Assembly: GCF_020520425.1 (NCBI RefSeq)
Contig: NC_079492.1
Span: forward strand, 116,967,157 to 117,031,156
DNA length: 64,000 nucleotides
Origin: Spinacia oleracea
Taxonomy: Eukaryota; Streptophyta; Magnoliopsida; Caryophyllales; Amaranthaceae
Direction: 5' to 3'
Shown here piece by piece: positions 63,424 to 64,000 of the stretch (its first letter is position 1; each line of letters starts with the position of its first letter). The notes beneath the pieces were generated by a model. That model made no database searches. It worked only from the letters and a program-made list of their open reading frames with translations, and had not been told where the DNA came from. Made by a program: the position numbers and the translations under genes.

Positions 63424-63795
63424 GAGCATCAATTGTAATGGACTCTTAGCCAACTCTTAAAGAGAGAGAAAATTTAAGAGTTAGCTCTTAATAAAAAGGA
63501 GCTAACTCTTAGCTACCTCTTATTTAGAGGTTGATTAAGACATCCTCTAAATAATAGGTAACTCTTAGAAATAAGAGTGGGGTGAGGTGGATGGTTGTGG
63601 AAATATTATATTTGTTTTTGACATTTTTGTTAAAAAATAATAAAAATAAATGTATGTAAAAGGTGTTTAAGAGGGAGTAACTAAGAGATTGTTATTTCTT
63701 GGACTTTTTGATAGGTAACTCTTATTAGGAGAGGGTGATGAGGTGGATGAAGAGAGAGATTAAGAGTGGGTAAATAAGAGTGACCCTTATAACAA
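63424..63795. mobile_element. Tourist-type MITE, second of a tandem pair, right end degraded
   Basis: It starts with 'gagcatcaattgtaatgg' directly after the TAA that closes the first copy, and follows the same internal plan. The right terminus is recognisable only as 'cttataacaat' near 63785 and is imperfect. Confidence 0.7.
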
Positions 63796-64000
63796 TCGGT
63801 CTTGCGCGCAACAGTTGTACATTAATATTAATGTACACCAAAAATTCACACGTGCGAACCAAAGCAGCAGACCAGCATCTTGCAAAATAGGAGAGAGAAA
63901 CAGCATAGCAAAAGAGAAGGTGCAAAGAGAGGAGAGAGCAAGATCGATCGAAAATCTGCAATTGTGAAGGAGAAGGCGAAAAATTTCTGCGAATTGGAGC
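63796..64000. other. Window end, possible leader of another gene
   Basis: A purine-rich (GAGA) stretch from about 63885 to the end contains no ATG-initiated frame of note. It could be intron or leader sequence of a gene continuing beyond the window; nothing more can be said. Confidence 0.3.

Overview
The window is nuclear DNA of a flowering plant. It has GT-AG introns, Stowaway and Tourist-type MITEs, a plant L1-type LINE with an RNase H tail, tRNA-derived SINEs, and plant-only genes (a CRIB-type RopGAP, FANTASTIC FOUR, N-carbamoylputrescine amidase with plant exon structure). Scattered short TACTCCGTA-like motifs suggest Caryophyllales (spinach, beet or goosefoot relatives), but that placement is an inference.

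Layout. 0.7-4.9 kb (+): five-exon RopGAP gene. 5-8.1 kb: AT-rich spacer with MITEs. 8.8-9.8 kb (+): single-exon FAF-type gene. 9.8-13.3 kb: spacer with a SINE. 13.3-24.7 kb (-): nine-exon N-carbamoylputrescine amidase gene, whose 8.4-kb first intron holds an almost full-length but decayed antisense LINE (17.35-23.56 kb, 14-15 bp target duplication). A SINE in its third intron abuts a 5' splice site. 25.9-29.7 kb (-): gene for a small mitochondrial inner-membrane protein of the At2g27730 type. 29.8-39.4 kb: TE-dense stretch with a hAT MITE, a Tourist-like element with a nested Stowaway, two opposed Helitron-like ends, a CACTA end fragment and an unidentified exon. 39.9-42.9 kb (+): 40S ribosomal protein S25, whose third intron carries a tandem family of C/D-box snoRNAs. 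43.7-44.7 kb (+): short F-box-like gene.

45.1-53.8 kb is a dead Mutator-like (MULE) transposase gene split by a SINE and by a 5.5-kb CACTA element. The CACTA element carries three exons, with introns, of a mitochondrial porin (VDAC) gene and a 14-unit, ~160-bp tandem array. 53.8-61.6 kb is an old Athila-like LTR element that keeps gag and protease but shows no recognisable pol. 61.9-64 kb holds the first exon of a 14-3-3 gene with an internal deletion, followed by Stowaway and Tourist-type MITEs.

The host genes are ordinary housekeeping and regulatory genes: ROP GTPase signalling, meristem size control, polyamine synthesis, respiration and translation. They do not form a pathway together. 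The points most worth a second look are the amplified dual-guide snoRNA cluster in RPS25, the VDAC-carrying CACTA element with its internal satellite array, and the SINE duplication touching a splice donor.
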